A stretch of DNA of 64,000 nt, from positions 124,001 through 188,000 of the forward strand of contig VAXW01000002.1 of NCBI GenBank assembly GCA_005884115.1, in the 5' to 3' direction. Position 1 is the stretch's first letter. Each line of letters begins with the position of its first letter. Source of the stretch: Actinomycetota bacterium (GTDB lineage Bacteria; Actinomycetota; Thermoleophilia; Solirubrobacterales; Solirubrobacteraceae). Below the pieces are notes generated by a model that searched no databases, had not been told where the DNA came from, and saw only the letters and a program-made list of their open reading frames with translations. The position numbers and the translations under genes are program-made. Positions 1-10,379 of the stretch are shown piece after piece.

Positions 1-376
1 CCGCCAGCACGCGCGGGGAGAGGCGGCGCAGCTCGCGCTCCGGCACCCCGGCGATCATCCTGCCCACGCGCCGGCGCACGTCGTCGGCGCGTTCGTCGGT
101 GGAGCCCCGCAGGCGAAAGCGCAGGTTCTCGTAGACGTCCCGCAGCAGGCGCGCGCGAGAGATCATCCCGGCGTCGTACGCGGCGCGGGCGAAGAAGATC
201 CCGGAGGACCCGGCCATGAGCGTCTTGTCGAGGTCAAAGAAAGCCGCCACGCACTCGCCGGCGGGCGTCGCGCTCGCACCGTCGGGGCCTCCCGCGGCGC
301 GGCGCCCGCGCAGCTGCACGACGCGCCCCTGACGCGGGCGCTCCTCCGGTTCGGGATGCGCGGCGCGATCTGCCAT
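1..376 (-). CDS. HAD-superfamily hydrolase (subclass IB-like), 3' end outside window
   Basis: The reading frame opens at an ATG at 376 and runs off the left edge, so only about 125 N-terminal residues are visible. After a low-complexity lead of about 43 residues comes FFDLDKTLMAGSS, the HAD motif I in which the first Asp is the phospho-acceptor nucleophile and the second the acid/base. The helical stretch behind it fits the C1 cap of the SerB-like IB subclass, which usually acts as a phosphatase. The substrate cannot be told. It starts 13 bases after the thiolase stop on the same strand, so the two are probably co-transcribed. The catalytic remainder is not visible. Confidence 0.75.
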   Translation of the reverse strand, partial: MADRAAHPEPEERPRQGRVVQLRGRRAAGGPDGASATPAGECVAAFFDLDKTLMAGSSGIFFARAAYDAGMISRARLLRDVYENLRFRLRGSTDERADDVRRRVGRMIAGVPERELRRLSPRVLA

Positions 377-389
377 GTGAGCGCGCCGG

Positions 390-1568
390 TCAGGACACCT
401 TGAGGATGACGGCGTCGCCCTGGCCGCCGCCCGAGCAGATCGCCGCGCAGCCGAGCCCACCGCCGCGGCGGCGCAACTCAAACACGAGGCTGCCGAGAAT
501 GCGCGCGCCCGAAGCGCCGATCGGGTGGCCCAGCGCGACCGCGCCGCCGTTTACGTTGACCCTGTCCTCCTCGATCCCCAGCATGCGGATCGAGTTCAAG
601 GTGACCGACGCGAAGGCCTCGTTGATCTCCCACAGGTCGATGTCCCCGGGCTGCAGGCCAGCCTTCTCCAGCGCCTTGCGCGCGGCGCTCGCGGGAGTCG
701 TCGCCAGATAGGCGAAGTCGTTCGCGCTCTGAGCGTGGGCAACGATCTCTGCCAGCGCGGGCTTGCCGTTCGCCTGCGCCCACTCCTCCGAGGCCAGCAC
801 GAGCGCGCCAGCGCCGTCGTTTACGCCCGGCGAGTTGCCCGCGGTGTGCGAACCGTCCTTTCCCGCGAGCCCCGGCAGCGCCGCGAGCTTCTCCAGCGAT
901 GTGTCACGGCGCGGCCCCTCGTCGACCTCCACGCGCTTCTCGCCCTTGCGATCCGTGATCGTCACGGGGACGATCTCCTCGGACATGCGCCCCTCATCGG
1001 TCGCCAGCAGGGCGCGTTCGTGAGAGCGCAGCGCCCAGCGGTCGAGGTCGGCGCGGGTGAGCTCGAGCTCGTCTGCGACCTCGGTCGCCTCGACGAACAT
1101 CTGCTTGCCCGAGAACGGGTTGGTGAGCCCGTCGTGGACCATCGCATCGAGCATCTTCGCGTCCCCCATGCGATAGCCGAAACGTGCCTGCGGGAGCAGG
1201 TAGGGCGCGCTCGACATCGACTCCATCCCTCCTCCAACACCGATCTGCAGCTCGCCGGCGCGGACCGCCTGGTCCAGCAGCACCGAGGCGCGCAGGCCCG
1301 ACGCGCACACCTTGTTGATGGTCTCCGAGGACACCTCCTTGGGGACGCCGGCTTTGATCTGTGCCTGGCGCGAGGGGATCTGGCCCTGACCAGCCTGCAG
1401 GACCTGGCCCATGACGACGTGTTCGACCTGCTCTGGCGCGACCTGCGCCCGCTCGAGCGCCGCCTCGATCGCGAGCCCGCCGAGCTCGGTCGCTTCCAGT
1501 GACGAAAGCCCGCCCCCCATCTTGCCGATGGGGGTGCGCGCGGCACCGAGGATCACGGTCTTTGGCAT
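390..1568 (-). CDS. Thiolase (acetyl-CoA C-acetyltransferase type)
   Basis: A 392-residue thiolase. The three catalytic positions are visible: nucleophile Cys88 in NKVCASGLRA, His348 in GHPIGASG and Cys378 in CSGGGQGDA, matching the classical bacterial biosynthetic thiolase numbering. Family knowledge: it condenses two acetyl-CoA to acetoacetyl-CoA or cleaves 3-ketoacyl-CoA, in the cytoplasm. The ATG at 1568 (MPKTVILGAARTP) is preferred over a longer in-frame ATG at 1613, because family members begin just before the strand carrying AARTPIG. Divergent from pepA. Chain-length preference cannot be read from sequence. Confidence 0.93.
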   Translation of the reverse strand: MPKTVILGAARTPIGKMGGGLSSLEATELGGLAIEAALERAQVAPEQVEHVVMGQVLQAGQGQIPSRQAQIKAGVPKEVSSETINKVCASGLRASVLLDQAVRAGELQIGVGGGMESMSSAPYLLPQARFGYRMGDAKMLDAMVHDGLTNPFSGKQMFVEATEVADELELTRADLDRWALRSHERALLATDEGRMSEEIVPVTITDRKGEKRVEVDEGPRRDTSLEKLAALPGLAGKDGSHTAGNSPGVNDGAGALVLASEEWAQANGKPALAEIVAHAQSANDFAYLATTPASAARKALEKAGLQPGDIDLWEINEAFASVTLNSIRMLGIEEDRVNVNGGAVALGHPIGASGARILGSLVFELRRRGGGLGCAAICSGGGQGDAVILKVS

Positions 1569-1643
1569 GGATCGGCTTTCCGGTCGTGTTTTGCAGGGGT
1601 CGCGGCACGGCAATGCTAGCGGTCCGGATATCGTCCCCGGCCG

Positions 1644-3098
<1,455 letters not shown>

Positions 3099-3116
3099 GC
3101 GCTCATCTGCGCAGAC

Positions 3117-4037
3117 CTATGCTCGAGCTGAGTCCGGTTGGATCGGGCGCGCCCACGGCTCTCCGGGCGCGGAGGCGTCCTGACCTAGCCGCTCGAGGAC
3201 AGCTGCCCAAGCGCCACCGCGGGGGTCGATGTGAGCCCGGTGGTTGCCCGCCTCTCCCTGGAGCTCGATCAGCTCGACATCCCCTCCGCTCGCCCTGGCG
3301 GCGCGCGCGTAGTTGCGGCTCAGCTGCACCGACACCGTCTTATCGTGCACGCCGTGAACGAGCAGCACCGGCATCGCGAGCGGAACCTGCGCCAGCGGGT
3401 CCGCGAGCGCGTAGCGCTCGGGCACCTGGAGCGGAGATCCCCCGAGCAGACGCTCGACGGCGCCGCCACGCCATTCCCGGTGCGCGGCGGCGAGGTCGCA
3501 GACGCCCGCCAGAGCTATCGCCCTGACGAACCGGATCGGGTTTGACCCCGCCGGGGCGCCCGGCGCGTGCGGCGGCAGGGCCGCGCGGCCGGCCGCCCAC
3601 AGCGCGAGGTGCCCGCCGGCTGAGTGTCCGAGCACGCTCACGCGCTCGTGATCGAGCGGCGCCTCAAGGGCGCGCACGTGGTCGACGGCCGCGCCCACGT
3701 CGCGGAAGGTCTCGGGCCAGCCGCCGCCTCCTCCGACGCGCCGGTACTCGATGTTCCACACGGCCCATCCGCGCCGGCGCAGATCGCGCGCGAGCGCGCG
3801 CATGACGAGCTTGCTGTAGCGCTTCTGCCACGAGCCGCCGTGGATCAGCACGGCCAGCGGGTGCGGCCCGCTGCCCGGCGGCAGGTGCAGCTCGCCACGC
3901 TGGCTGCGGTGCGGGCCATAGCGATACGTGCGACCCCCGGGCAGCAACAGATCGCGGATCAGCCGCACGCGCACGAGCACCCGATCGATCGCCTCGCGCA
4001 CGCCGCGCAGGAGGATCGGCGGGCGGTCGGCGGCCAC
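3117..4037 (-). CDS. Alpha/beta hydrolase, BD-FAE/esterase-lipase type
   Basis: 306 residues. The oxyanion-hole motif HGGSW lies near residue 66 and the nucleophile elbow GHSAGGH near residue 138. A late VHGVHDKTV holds the likely acid Asp and NHRAHID the likely catalytic His. The fold fits the family including kynurenine formamidase and feruloyl-type esterases, so it hydrolyses an ester or amide; the substrate is not predictable. No signal peptide, so probably cytoplasmic. It converges on pepA with 18 bases between stops, and is divergent from the acyl-CoA dehydrogenase at 4084. Confidence 0.85.
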   Translation of the reverse strand: MAADRPPILLRGVREAIDRVLVRVRLIRDLLLPGGRTYRYGPHRSQRGELHLPPGSGPHPLAVLIHGGSWQKRYSKLVMRALARDLRRRGWAVWNIEYRRVGGGGGWPETFRDVGAAVDHVRALEAPLDHERVSVLGHSAGGHLALWAAGRAALPPHAPGAPAGSNPIRFVRAIALAGVCDLAAAHREWRGGAVERLLGGSPLQVPERYALADPLAQVPLAMPVLLVHGVHDKTVSVQLSRNYARAARASGGDVELIELQGEAGNHRAHIDPRGGAWAAVLERLGQDASAPGEPWARPIQPDSARA

Positions 4038-4083
4038 TGCCGGGCAATCCTAGAGCACCGGACCATGTGAGAATCTCGCAGCG

Positions 4084-5268
4084 GTGGACTTCGACCTCTC
4101 ACCCGCTCACGAGCTGACGCGGCGCACGGTGCGCGAATTCGCCGAGGGCGAGGTCGCGCCGGTGGCCGAGGAGCTCGATCGCAACAAGGCCTTCCCGTAC
4201 GAGATCGTGGCGAAGCTGGGGCAGCTGAACCTGATGGGCATCCCCTTCCCCGAGGAGTACGGCGGAGGCGGAGGCGACACGCTCGCATACGCGCTCGCCG
4301 TCGAGGAGCTCACGCGGGTCGACTCCTCGGTCGCCATCACGCTGTGCGCGCACACCTCGCTGGGGACGCAGCCGATCTACCTGTTCGGCAGCGAGCAGCA
4401 GAAGCGCGAGTGGCTGCCGCGCCTGTGCTCCGGCGAACGCCTCGGCGCGTTCGGCCTGACCGAGCCGGAAGCCGGCTCAGATGCCGGCAACACGCGCACC
4501 CGCGCGCGCCTCGAGCACGGCGAGTGGGTGATCGACGGCGCCAAGCAGTTCATCACCAACGCCGGCACCGAGATCTCGGGGATTGTCTGCATCACCGCTG
4601 TCACGGGCCCGCGCGACCACGCCGGCGCGACGGAGCGCACAGCGACGGCGCGCCCCGATCTCAAAGAGATCTCGAACCTGATCGTCCCCAACGGGACGCC
4701 GGGTTACGAGCCCGGCGAGCCGTATCGCAAGATGGGATGGAACGCCTCCGACACGCGCCCGCTGTCGTTCAGCGAATGCCGCGTGCCCGAGGCAAACCTC
4801 CTCGGCCCGCGCGGCGCGGGCTTCAGGCAGTTCCTCCACATCCTCGACATCGGACGTATCGGAGTGGCGGCGATGGGCGTGGGGCTCGCCCAGGGGGCGC
4901 TCGATCAGGCCCTTGCCTATGCCAAGCAGCGAGTCGCCTTCGGCAAGCCGATCTCGAAGTTCCAGGCGATCCAGGGCAAGCTCGCCGACATGGCGACCGA
5001 GATCGAAGCGGCACGCCTGCTCGTGTACAAGGCCGCGCGCGAGAAGGACGCCGGACGCAACTTCACCCTCACCGCCGCGCAGGCCAAGCTCAAGACAGGC
5101 CGCCTGGCCGTGCGCTGCGCGGAGGAGGCCGTCCAGATCCACGGCGGCTACGGCTTCATCGAGGAGTATCCGGTCTGCCGCTTCTATCGCGACGCCAAGA
5201 TCCTCACGATCGGCGAGGGCACCGACGAGGTGCAGCAGATGGTCATCGCCCGCGCGCTCGGCGCCTGA
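4084..5268 (+). CDS. Acyl-CoA dehydrogenase
   Basis: 394 residues starting at GTG. The N-terminal helical domain opens with LSPAHELTRRTVREFAEGEV. The middle beta domain contains FGLTEPEAGSDAG and WVIDGAKQFITNAG, both FAD/substrate-binding signatures. The C-terminal domain has YAKQRVAFGKPISKFQ and the catalytic-region motif QIHGGYGFIEEYPVCRFYRD. An insertion of about 15 residues (GPRDHAGATERTATARPD) breaks the beta domain. It forms the 2,3-enoyl-CoA and passes electrons to ETF. Specificity (short, branched or medium chain) is open. Confidence 0.92.
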   Translation: MDFDLSPAHELTRRTVREFAEGEVAPVAEELDRNKAFPYEIVAKLGQLNLMGIPFPEEYGGGGGDTLAYALAVEELTRVDSSVAITLCAHTSLGTQPIYLFGSEQQKREWLPRLCSGERLGAFGLTEPEAGSDAGNTRTRARLEHGEWVIDGAKQFITNAGTEISGIVCITAVTGPRDHAGATERTATARPDLKEISNLIVPNGTPGYEPGEPYRKMGWNASDTRPLSFSECRVPEANLLGPRGAGFRQFLHILDIGRIGVAAMGVGLAQGALDQALAYAKQRVAFGKPISKFQAIQGKLADMATEIEAARLLVYKAAREKDAGRNFTLTAAQAKLKTGRLAVRCAEEAVQIHGGYGFIEEYPVCRFYRDAKILTIGEGTDEVQQMVIARALGA

Positions 5269-5308
5269 GGAGCCGGACGGGCTGGAGGCGGGCGCGCGCC
5301 GCGCTGCG

Positions 5309-5755
5309 CTATCGCGGCTCGAGCACGACGAGCGGGATCTGGCGATCGGTGCGCCGCGCATAGTCTTCGTACCCGGAGTACGTCGAGAGGACCAGCGGCC
5401 ACATGCGCTTGCGCTCCGCGGCTGTGGCCACACGCGCTCGCACCGGACACTGCTCGGCGCCGACCTGGACCGTCGTCTCGGGGTGCGCGAGCAGGTTGTG
5501 AAACCAGGCCGGGTTCCTGGGATGGCCGCCCTTGGACGCCACCAGTATGAGGTTCTCGCCGTCCACCGCGTAGACGAGCGGGCTGGTGCGCCTCGTTCCG
5601 GTGCGCGCGCCCACGTGGTCGAGCAGCAGCGAGGGCGGCGCGCCCGGGAAGCGGTGGCCGATCAGGCCGCGCGTGGCACGGTAGACGCCCGTGTGCGCCC
5701 CCGTGAGGCGCCTCAGCAGCGGCCAGCTGCGCTCCACCAAGCCGAGGTAGTCCAT
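5309..5755 (-). CDS. Nitroreductase/deazaflavin-dependent oxidoreductase (Ddn-like, DUF385)
   Basis: 148 residues. The core PGAPPSLLLDHVGARTGTRR followed by SPLVYAVDGENLILVASKGG and HPRNPAWFHNLLAHPETTVQ is the typical pattern of actinobacterial F420-binding Ddn-like proteins. These are small split-barrel enzymes using F420H2 to reduce quinones or nitroaromatics. Substrate unknown. The next gene on the same strand (meaB) ends 87 bases upstream, so joint transcription is possible. Convergent with the acyl-CoA dehydrogenase. Confidence 0.85.
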   Translation of the reverse strand: MDYLGLVERSWPLLRRLTGAHTGVYRATRGLIGHRFPGAPPSLLLDHVGARTGTRRTSPLVYAVDGENLILVASKGGHPRNPAWFHNLLAHPETTVQVGAEQCPVRARVATAAERKRMWPLVLSTYSGYEDYARRTDRQIPLVVLEPR

Positions 5756-5841
5756 CGCCGCGCCACACTATCTGGATCCAGCCGCGCCATGACCGCGGCC
5801 GAGCGTTGGGTCGCAGCGCCCCTGCCGCGGCGCAGCCCGGG

Positions 5842-6807
5842 TCACGACTCGCGCTCGAGCAGCGCGGCCGCCGCGCTGGCCGGGTCGAGGCGGCGCTCGA
5901 CCACCTCCTCGAGCAGCTTTTGAAAATCGTCGTCCTCGTGCAGCTCCTCTTCCAGGCGGCGGCGCATGCGGGCGGTGGCGATCGCCAGCACCTCGCTGCG
6001 CAGGTTGCGCCGGCGGCGCTCCGCGAGCTGCCCGGCGGCGCTTATGTGGGCGCGGTGCTCGCTCAGCCGCTGCACCAGCTCCGCCACTCCCTCGCCACGG
6101 CTGGCCTCCGTCTTGACGATCGGCACCGACCAGCGCTCCGGCGCCCCGGCGGGCGCGGGCTCGGCGCCCGCGAGCGAGAGCACGCCGCGGATCTCGCGCA
6201 CCATCGTGTCGGTGAGCGGGTGATCGGCCTTGTTGATCACGATCACATCCGGGATCTCCATCACGCCCGCCTTCAAGGCCTGGATCGAGTCGCCCGACCC
6301 CGGCATGAGCACCAGCACCACAGTGTCGGCGTGGTCGATGATGTCGATCTCGGCCTGGCCCACCCCGACGGTCTCGACGAACACCTCCTCGCGTCCCGCC
6401 GCATCGAGCAGCAACGCTGCCTGAAGCGCCGCCTCGGAGAGGCCACCGAGCGCGCCTCGATTGGCCATCGAGCGGATGAACACGCCCTGGTCGAGGAAGT
6501 GCTCGGAGAGCCGGATTCGATCTCCAAGAAGCGCGCCCTGCGTGAACGGCGATGACGGGTCGATCGAGAGCACGCCGACGCTGCGGCCGGCCTCGCGGCG
6601 CGCCTTCGTGACCGCGCCGATCAGCGTCGACTTGCCCACCCCCGGCGGGCCCGTGAATCCGACCACGGCCGCTTTGCCCGTGTGAGGGTAGATCAGCTTG
6701 ACGAGCTCCCAGCCCTCCGGCCGGTCATCCTCGACGAGCGAGATCGCCCGCGCGAGCGCGCGGCGGTCTCCCTCGAGCAGGCGTTGGGCAAGTGTGCGCT
6801 CGCTCAT
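5842..6807 (-). CDS. meaB: Methylmalonyl-CoA mutase-associated GTPase MeaB
   Basis: 321 residues from ATG at 6807 (MSERTLAQRLLEGDRRAL); an in-frame ATG at 6822 adds five residues. The G1 P-loop is GPPGVGKSTLIGA, the switch/base II region is VLSIDPSSPFTQGALLGDR, Mg and catalytic residues lie in VFVETVGVGQAEIDI, and the G4 motif is VINKAD. MeaB/ArgK proteins chaperone adenosylcobalamin loading and protect methylmalonyl-CoA mutase. No mutase gene is in the window, so its partner lies elsewhere. Divergent from the acyltransferase at 6847. Confidence 0.92.
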   Translation of the reverse strand: MSERTLAQRLLEGDRRALARAISLVEDDRPEGWELVKLIYPHTGKAAVVGFTGPPGVGKSTLIGAVTKARREAGRSVGVLSIDPSSPFTQGALLGDRIRLSEHFLDQGVFIRSMANRGALGGLSEAALQAALLLDAAGREEVFVETVGVGQAEIDIIDHADTVVLVLMPGSGDSIQALKAGVMEIPDVIVINKADHPLTDTMVREIRGVLSLAGAEPAPAGAPERWSVPIVKTEASRGEGVAELVQRLSEHRAHISAAGQLAERRRRNLRSEVLAIATARMRRRLEEELHEDDDFQKLLEEVVERRLDPASAAAALLERES

Positions 6808-6846
6808 CGGGGGCGCAATCATCGCAGGGGGCAATACGATTCGGCG

Positions 6847-7539
6847 ATGGAGCGCCTGCTGGCCGAGCCACCCTCCGCGCCGGGCGCGCAGGACATCGCC
6901 GGCGCCGTGCGCAGGGCGCCCGACCCGCTGCACGGCGGCCCGCTCGCGCTGCTTCGCTTCTTGCGCGCAAACCGCATGCTCAGCCTTCGCCACGCGCGCC
7001 TGATCGGCCGCTACCTGCTTCTCAAGCTCCGCTACCGCAGGCGCCTTCAGACGGACGGACTGTGCTTCATCTGCCCGCACGTGCGCCTCGAGATCGGACC
7101 GGGCGCCATCCTGCGCATAGGACGCTGGGCGTGGATCGGCCACGGCAGCAAGATCCGCGTGCACGAGGGAGAGGTGAGCATCGGCGCGAAGACCGTCATG
7201 GGCCAGGAGTGCACCGTCTCCGCGTACCAGAGCGTGTCAATCGGGCGCGAGTGCATCCTCGCCGACCGCGTGATGCTGATCGACTTCGACCACGGAGTCA
7301 CCGAGGTCGAGCGCCCGATCAGGCTGCAGGGGATCTACAAGCGCGACGTGCGCGTGGGCCACAACGTCTGGATCGGATACGGCGCCTGCGTGCTGCGGGG
7401 TGTGGAGATCGGCGACAACAGCATCGTCGGCACCAACGCGGTGGTCACGAAGGCCGTTCCCGAGAACGCGGTCGTCGCGGGCGTGCCCGCGCGCGTGATC
7501 CGCATGCGCCAGGCACCCGCGGAGATGCGCTGGGGGTAG
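6847..7539 (+). CDS. Left-handed beta-helix acyltransferase (hexapeptide repeat)
   Basis: 230 residues from ATG at 6847, taken because this start falls just beyond meaB while the longer frame would lie inside it. The C-terminal two thirds are hexapeptide repeats (IRVHEGEVSIGAKTVMG, VRVGHNVWIGYGACVLRGV, EIGDNSIVGTNAVVTKAVPE), ending in the VVAGVPARVIR signature of the CysE/LacA/NodL group. The acetyl-CoA catalytic His is probably in LIDFDHG. The first 80 residues are basic and helical. Acceptor unknown; a sugar or envelope glycan is likely by family. Confidence 0.87.
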   Translation: MERLLAEPPSAPGAQDIAGAVRRAPDPLHGGPLALLRFLRANRMLSLRHARLIGRYLLLKLRYRRRLQTDGLCFICPHVRLEIGPGAILRIGRWAWIGHGSKIRVHEGEVSIGAKTVMGQECTVSAYQSVSIGRECILADRVMLIDFDHGVTEVERPIRLQGIYKRDVRVGHNVWIGYGACVLRGVEIGDNSIVGTNAVVTKAVPENAVVAGVPARVIRMRQAPAEMRWG

Positions 7540-7554
7540 CCGACGGCACGCGAC

Positions 7555-8109
7555 TCACGCCGCGTGGGGATGGGACCCCCCGGTGCACGTGGCCGCGTGG
7601 ACCTCCTCGGTGAGGACTTTCAGCTTCCCGCTGAGCGCGTGGATCTGCTCGGTCAGCTCGGTGTTCCGCTGCAAGAGGTCCGTCTGCATCTGCGCCAGCT
7701 CATCGCGATGCTTGGCGGCAGCTTCCTCGTTGGCCTTGTCGGTCCGCGTCTGTGCCTTCTGGGCGATGATCACCAGCGCGCCCGTGTAGAAGGCGACCGC
7801 CGAGAAGACGAGGTTCAGGAGGATGAACGGCGCCGGGTCGAAACCGTTGCCGTTGAGCAGGCCGGTCCAGGAGTTGCTGAGGAAGTGCACGACGTGATTG
7901 GACAGCACCCACGCGAGGATCACTCCCGAGCTGACGAGCAGGAAGCCGACGGTCCCCATGCCGCTGGCCACCCCCTCCGATACGCGCTCCATGAAGCTGC
8001 TGCCCCCCGCGTAAGGCGATGGCCGGGCGCCCGTCTGCGCGTAGTGCGCGTGATGTCGTAACGGGTCGCTTGCGCGCGGTTGGATGGGAGCTCGCTGGGG
8101 GGATGGCAT
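7555..8109 (-). CDS. DUF1003-family membrane protein
   Basis: 184 residues from ATG at 8109. Two membrane segments are visible: GTVGFLLVSSGVILAWVLSN and ILLNLVFSAVAFYTGALVII, followed by QKAQTRTDKANEEAAAKHR. This hairpin plus charged coiled-coil tail is the DUF1003 layout. The C-terminal ~70 residues look coiled coil (LLQRNTELTEQIHALSGKLK). Function of the family is unknown. Same strand as the GH57 gene, 47 bases downstream of its stop. Confidence 0.85.
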   Translation of the reverse strand: MPSPQRAPIQPRASDPLRHHAHYAQTGARPSPYAGGSSFMERVSEGVASGMGTVGFLLVSSGVILAWVLSNHVVHFLSNSWTGLLNGNGFDPAPFILLNLVFSAVAFYTGALVIIAQKAQTRTDKANEEAAAKHRDELAQMQTDLLQRNTELTEQIHALSGKLKVLTEEVHAATCTGGSHPHAA

Positions 8110-8156
8110 GCGTTCCTCTCGATCGGTTTCTCCAGGACCTGCATGTTTGCGCGGAC

Positions 8157-9587
8157 TCACCCCGGAGCCATCAACCACGCGGGCTCGGCGCCCGCAGCCA
8201 GGTTCCTGAGGTGCGCCGTGTCGGCGCCGGCGCCGGTTGCGAGGGCCTCCTGCACGCCGCGCCTGTGCCGCTCGAAGCGCTCGTGCGCGTAGGGCAAGGC
8301 GAGACCGCGCGAGACCATGAACGGCCAGTCGCTCGCCTGCAGCGCGAGCAGCTCGCGGACTGCCGCCGCACCTGCTCGCGAGCGCGCCGAGAGCACTTCG
8401 AGCTCGGCGGCGCGCGCCGCGAAGGCCATCTCGGCGACAGCCGGACCCGACCACGTCGACAGATCGCCGCCCTCGCCCCAGCTGCTCGGCATGGAGTCCT
8501 GCAGCGCCATCTCCGAAGCCGGCTCGGTGCGCTCCAGCGCGTCGTCGAGGCGCACGAGCTCGAGCTCCTGTCGCGCGCACTCCTCGACGACCGCCTCCAG
8601 CCACGCGACGCCCTCATACCACCAGTGGCCGAGCAGCTCGGTGTCCAGCGCGCACACCGCCAGCCCGCCGCCCGGGGCGCCTGCGCGCGCGCGCTCGAGG
8701 CGCGCCTTCGTGCGCGCGACGAAATCGGCGGCGTGCCGCTGCGTCAGTGCGAGCGCGCGGGCGTGGTCATATCCGCTCCCGTCGTTGGCCCACGGGTTGT
8801 GGTGGTGCACGGTGTGATGGTGGTAGTCGCGGTAAGCGCCCGACGCCGGGTACCCCGACGCGCTCCACACCAGCGACATGGTCTCGCGGTCGATCGGCAC
8901 GAGCACGATCCCGCCGGCGCCAACGTACGTGCGCAGGTGCCCGGCGGCCCCGAGCCCGAGTGCGCCCGTGAGCTCGATGCAGACAGCGCGCACCCCGGCG
9001 TCGTGCAGGGCGCCTTCGAGATGAGGAGCGTAGGCGCACTCGGGCAGCCAGAATCCCCCGCGCCATGACTCCCCGAAACGGGCGCGGTGCGCCTGCGTCC
9101 CCGTCTGCACCTGCAGGCGCACGCCTGCGTCACTCGCCAGCAGCGGCAGCACGGCGTGCGTTGCTGAGCACGTCCACTGCGCGTGCGGCGCGAACGCAGC
9201 CAGCACGTCCTCGCCGCGCGCCCCGAAGCTCTGCAGCGCGCGCGCATAGTCGCTCCAGGCGCGCTCGACCTCGGCCGCCAGCTGCGCGTGGCCGCCGGCG
9301 CGCAGCCCGCGTGCATCCTCCGCGTGAGTCTCACGCCGGACCCCCTCGATGAACGCACCGAAGCGCCCCGCGATGCCCGGCGCCTGGAGCTGGTCGCACA
9401 GCACCGGCGTCAGCGACACCGTCACAGGCGCGCCTCTGTCGAGCAGCTCGAGCAGCGGCAGATAGCAGCTCGCCAGCGCCTCCCACAGCCACTCCTCTCC
9501 GAACGGCCAGGTCCCGAAGCCCTCGACGTAGGGCATGTGCGTGTGGAGCACGATCGCCAGCGCTCCCCGCTGTGAGGAGCTGCTCAA
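8157..9587 (-). CDS. GH57 / DUF1957 family 1,4-alpha-glucan branching enzyme-like protein
   Basis: 476 residues. GH57 region I is the N-terminal IVLHTHMPYVEG. The catalytic-nucleophile region III appears as GFWLPECAYAPHLE, with Glu in PEC. A helical DUF1957 C-terminal domain (ALQASDWPFMVSRGLALPYA) follows. The next ATG (9536) would fall inside the HTHMP motif, so the start must lie upstream. A TTG at 9587-9585 overlaps the TGA of the preceding methyltransferase (9586-9584), implying translational coupling. Family members branch or build alpha-glucans. In mycobacteria a GH57 protein (Rv3031) sits beside a methyltransferase (Rv3030), as here. Confidence 0.88.
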   Translation of the reverse strand: MSSSSQRGALAIVLHTHMPYVEGFGTWPFGEEWLWEALASCYLPLLELLDRGAPVTVSLTPVLCDQLQAPGIAGRFGAFIEGVRRETHAEDARGLRAGGHAQLAAEVERAWSDYARALQSFGARGEDVLAAFAPHAQWTCSATHAVLPLLASDAGVRLQVQTGTQAHRARFGESWRGGFWLPECAYAPHLEGALHDAGVRAVCIELTGALGLGAAGHLRTYVGAGGIVLVPIDRETMSLVWSASGYPASGAYRDYHHHTVHHHNPWANDGSGYDHARALALTQRHAADFVARTKARLERARAGAPGGGLAVCALDTELLGHWWYEGVAWLEAVVEECARQELELVRLDDALERTEPASEMALQDSMPSSWGEGGDLSTWSGPAVAEMAFAARAAELEVLSARSRAGAAAVRELLALQASDWPFMVSRGLALPYAHERFERHRRGVQEALATGAGADTAHLRNLAAGAEPAWLMAPG

Positions 9588-10357
9588 GGCCGGCAGACCG
9601 CGAGGAAGTCGAGCGCGCGCTCCAGCCGGCCCCGCGTGGCCGCGCGGATCTGAAAGTCGGACGTCGCGATGGTGGGAGTGAAGCGATCGTAGAAGCGCTC
9701 GGTGAGCCCCAGGCGTGCATGCACCGCGTCCCAGCCCATGCGCAGCGCGCCATCGTGGAGGCGCAGGCGGCGCGCGTGGACGACCCCCAGCAGCTCCACG
9801 TTCGTAAAGCATGCGCGACAGAGCTGCTCGAACTCCGCCAGGCGGTACTCGCGCACGTGCCACGGGTTGTCCGAACGGTCTGCGCCGGGCGGCGCGAGGG
9901 TGAGGACGTTGGGCGTGGAGACGTACACCACGCCGCGCTCGCCCACCAGCGAAGCGAACTGCGCCAACGCCGCCCGCGGGTCGGCGAGGTGCTCGACCGT
10001 CTGCAGGAAGACGACCGCGTCGGCCGGCTCCGCGAAGGCCTCGACCAGCGCTCGCTCGAAGCGCAGGTTCGCGCGCCTGTAGCGCAAGCGCGCATGCTCG
10101 TGCGCGTCCGGGCTGGCATCGACGCCCACGACCTGCGCCGCCTCGCCGGCGAGCAGGTCCGCGCCGTAGCCCTCGCCACATGCCATGTCGATCACGCGCA
10201 GGCCGCCAGTGCGCTTGGCGATCCACTCATAGACGACCAGGTGACGGCGAAACCAGTAGTTCTCGGCGGGCACGTCGGGAAGCGTGCGCTCGCCCGTCAG
10301 CGCCAGCGCCGGCACGCCCTCGGGCTGGTTCAGCTGCTCATGCGCGTGCAGCGACAC
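9584..10357 (-). CDS. Class I SAM-dependent methyltransferase
   Basis: 257 residues from GTG at 10357 (SLHAHEQLNQ); an ATG further upstream (10426) would reach into the divergent gene. Motif I is VIDMACGEGYGADLLAG, then VVGVDASPDAHEHAR and the post-II segment DAVVFLQTVEHLADP. STPNVLTLAP and NPWHVREY resemble sugar/lipid methyltransferases of the WcaG/UbiG type. It overlaps the GH57 gene and probably acts on the same glycan, by analogy with the mycobacterial methylglucose lipopolysaccharide locus. Acceptor not provable here. Confidence 0.87.
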   Translation of the reverse strand: MSLHAHEQLNQPEGVPALALTGERTLPDVPAENYWFRRHLVVYEWIAKRTGGLRVIDMACGEGYGADLLAGEAAQVVGVDASPDAHEHARLRYRRANLRFERALVEAFAEPADAVVFLQTVEHLADPRAALAQFASLVGERGVVYVSTPNVLTLAPPGADRSDNPWHVREYRLAEFEQLCRACFTNVELLGVVHARRLRLHDGALRMGWDAVHARLGLTERFYDRFTPTIATSDFQIRAATRGRLERALDFLAVCRP

Positions 10358-10379
10358 GGCGCGCGAGTATAGGGTCACG

